This document shows positions 63,926 through 64,000 of a DNA stretch of 64,000 bases, piece by piece. Location of the stretch: NCBI RefSeq assembly GCF_017307495.1, contig NZ_JAFKHE010000021.1, positions 1 through 64,000 on the forward strand, written 5' to 3'. Source of the stretch: Devosia sp. Lineage in GTDB: Bacteria; Pseudomonadota; Alphaproteobacteria; Rhizobiales; Devosiaceae. The position numbers and the translations under genes were made by a program. A model generated the notes under the pieces. The model did no database searches. It was not told where the DNA came from and was given only the letters and a program-made list of their open reading frames with translations. Position 1 is the stretch's first letter, and each line of letters begins with the position of its first letter.

Positions 63926-64000
63926 CTAGAAGAAGGTCTTGAGCGCCTCGGTGACGCGGTAGTCCGCGTCGACCAGAAGCAGCATCTGCCATTTGTCGAA
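63926..64000 (-). CDS. C-terminal end of a gene cut by the window edge
   Basis: Only 24 residues and a TAG are visible, ending DADYRVTEALKTFF. The short C-terminus does not identify a family. It lies 22-31 nt upstream of the IclR start and may be transcribed together with it. Confidence 0.5.
   Translation of the reverse strand, partial: FDKWQMLLLVDADYRVTEALKTFF

Overview
The window is high-GC, gene-dense DNA from an alphaproteobacterium, most likely of the order Hyphomicrobiales (Devosia-like is a guess). The evidence is the left-hand housekeeping order DUF2948 - hisD - UPF0262/phosphatase - infA - maf - yacG - tRNA-Phe, a FixL-type haem kinase, and order-typical intergenic repeats. No integrase, transposase, phage gene or CRISPR array was seen.

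1-5.8 kb: a 770-bp repeat-rich spacer, then the housekeeping cluster, interrupted by a RelE/HigB-type toxin-antitoxin pair with a palindromic operator. In the cluster UPF0262 and a low-molecular-weight phosphatase are fused in one frame. The cluster ends at tRNA-Phe(GAA).

5.86-54.5 kb: an unusually coherent low-oxygen/quiescence island. Nineteen FNR/FixK-type dyads (TTGAY-N4-RTCAA and close variants) lie in its promoter regions. If an FNR-like protein binds each at the class II position (-41.5), most predicted transcripts start 15-50 nt before a start codon. Genes under these boxes fall into groups. (i) Sugar catabolism and substrate-level ATP: glucokinase-like protein, archaeal-type class I aldolase, PfkB kinase, PEP synthase, ADP-forming acyl-CoA synthetase fused to a GNAT domain, flavodoxin, alcohol dehydrogenase. 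(ii) Oxygen sensing: FixL with two receiver proteins that lack DNA-binding domains. (iii) Proteostasis and envelope: a lone GroEL, Hsp20, FtsH, two triple-BON proteins, an M48 protease with a giant DUF2339 membrane protein, and a bactofilin-like membrane protein. (iv) Ribosome and nucleotide economy: HPF fused to a cold-shock domain, PRPP synthetase, a phosphoribosyltransferase. (v) Ion and sulfide handling: three P-type ATPases and an SQR-type flavoprotein. (vi) Four universal stress proteins and a DUF2267 protein. A LolD/FtsX-like ABC pair and a secreted unknown lie inside the island without a clear box. The FNR/FixK protein itself is not in the window.

54.5-64 kb: a separate catabolic operon without FNR boxes. 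It holds a family-5 solute-binding protein, two permeases, two ATPases, an SDR dehydrogenase, a NagA-like deacetylase and two small Cys-containing proteins resembling the ATC-hydrolase family. An oppositely oriented IclR regulator follows. Two GGAA/TTCC palindromes upstream of the operon are candidate IclR sites. The edge cuts a minus-strand gene.
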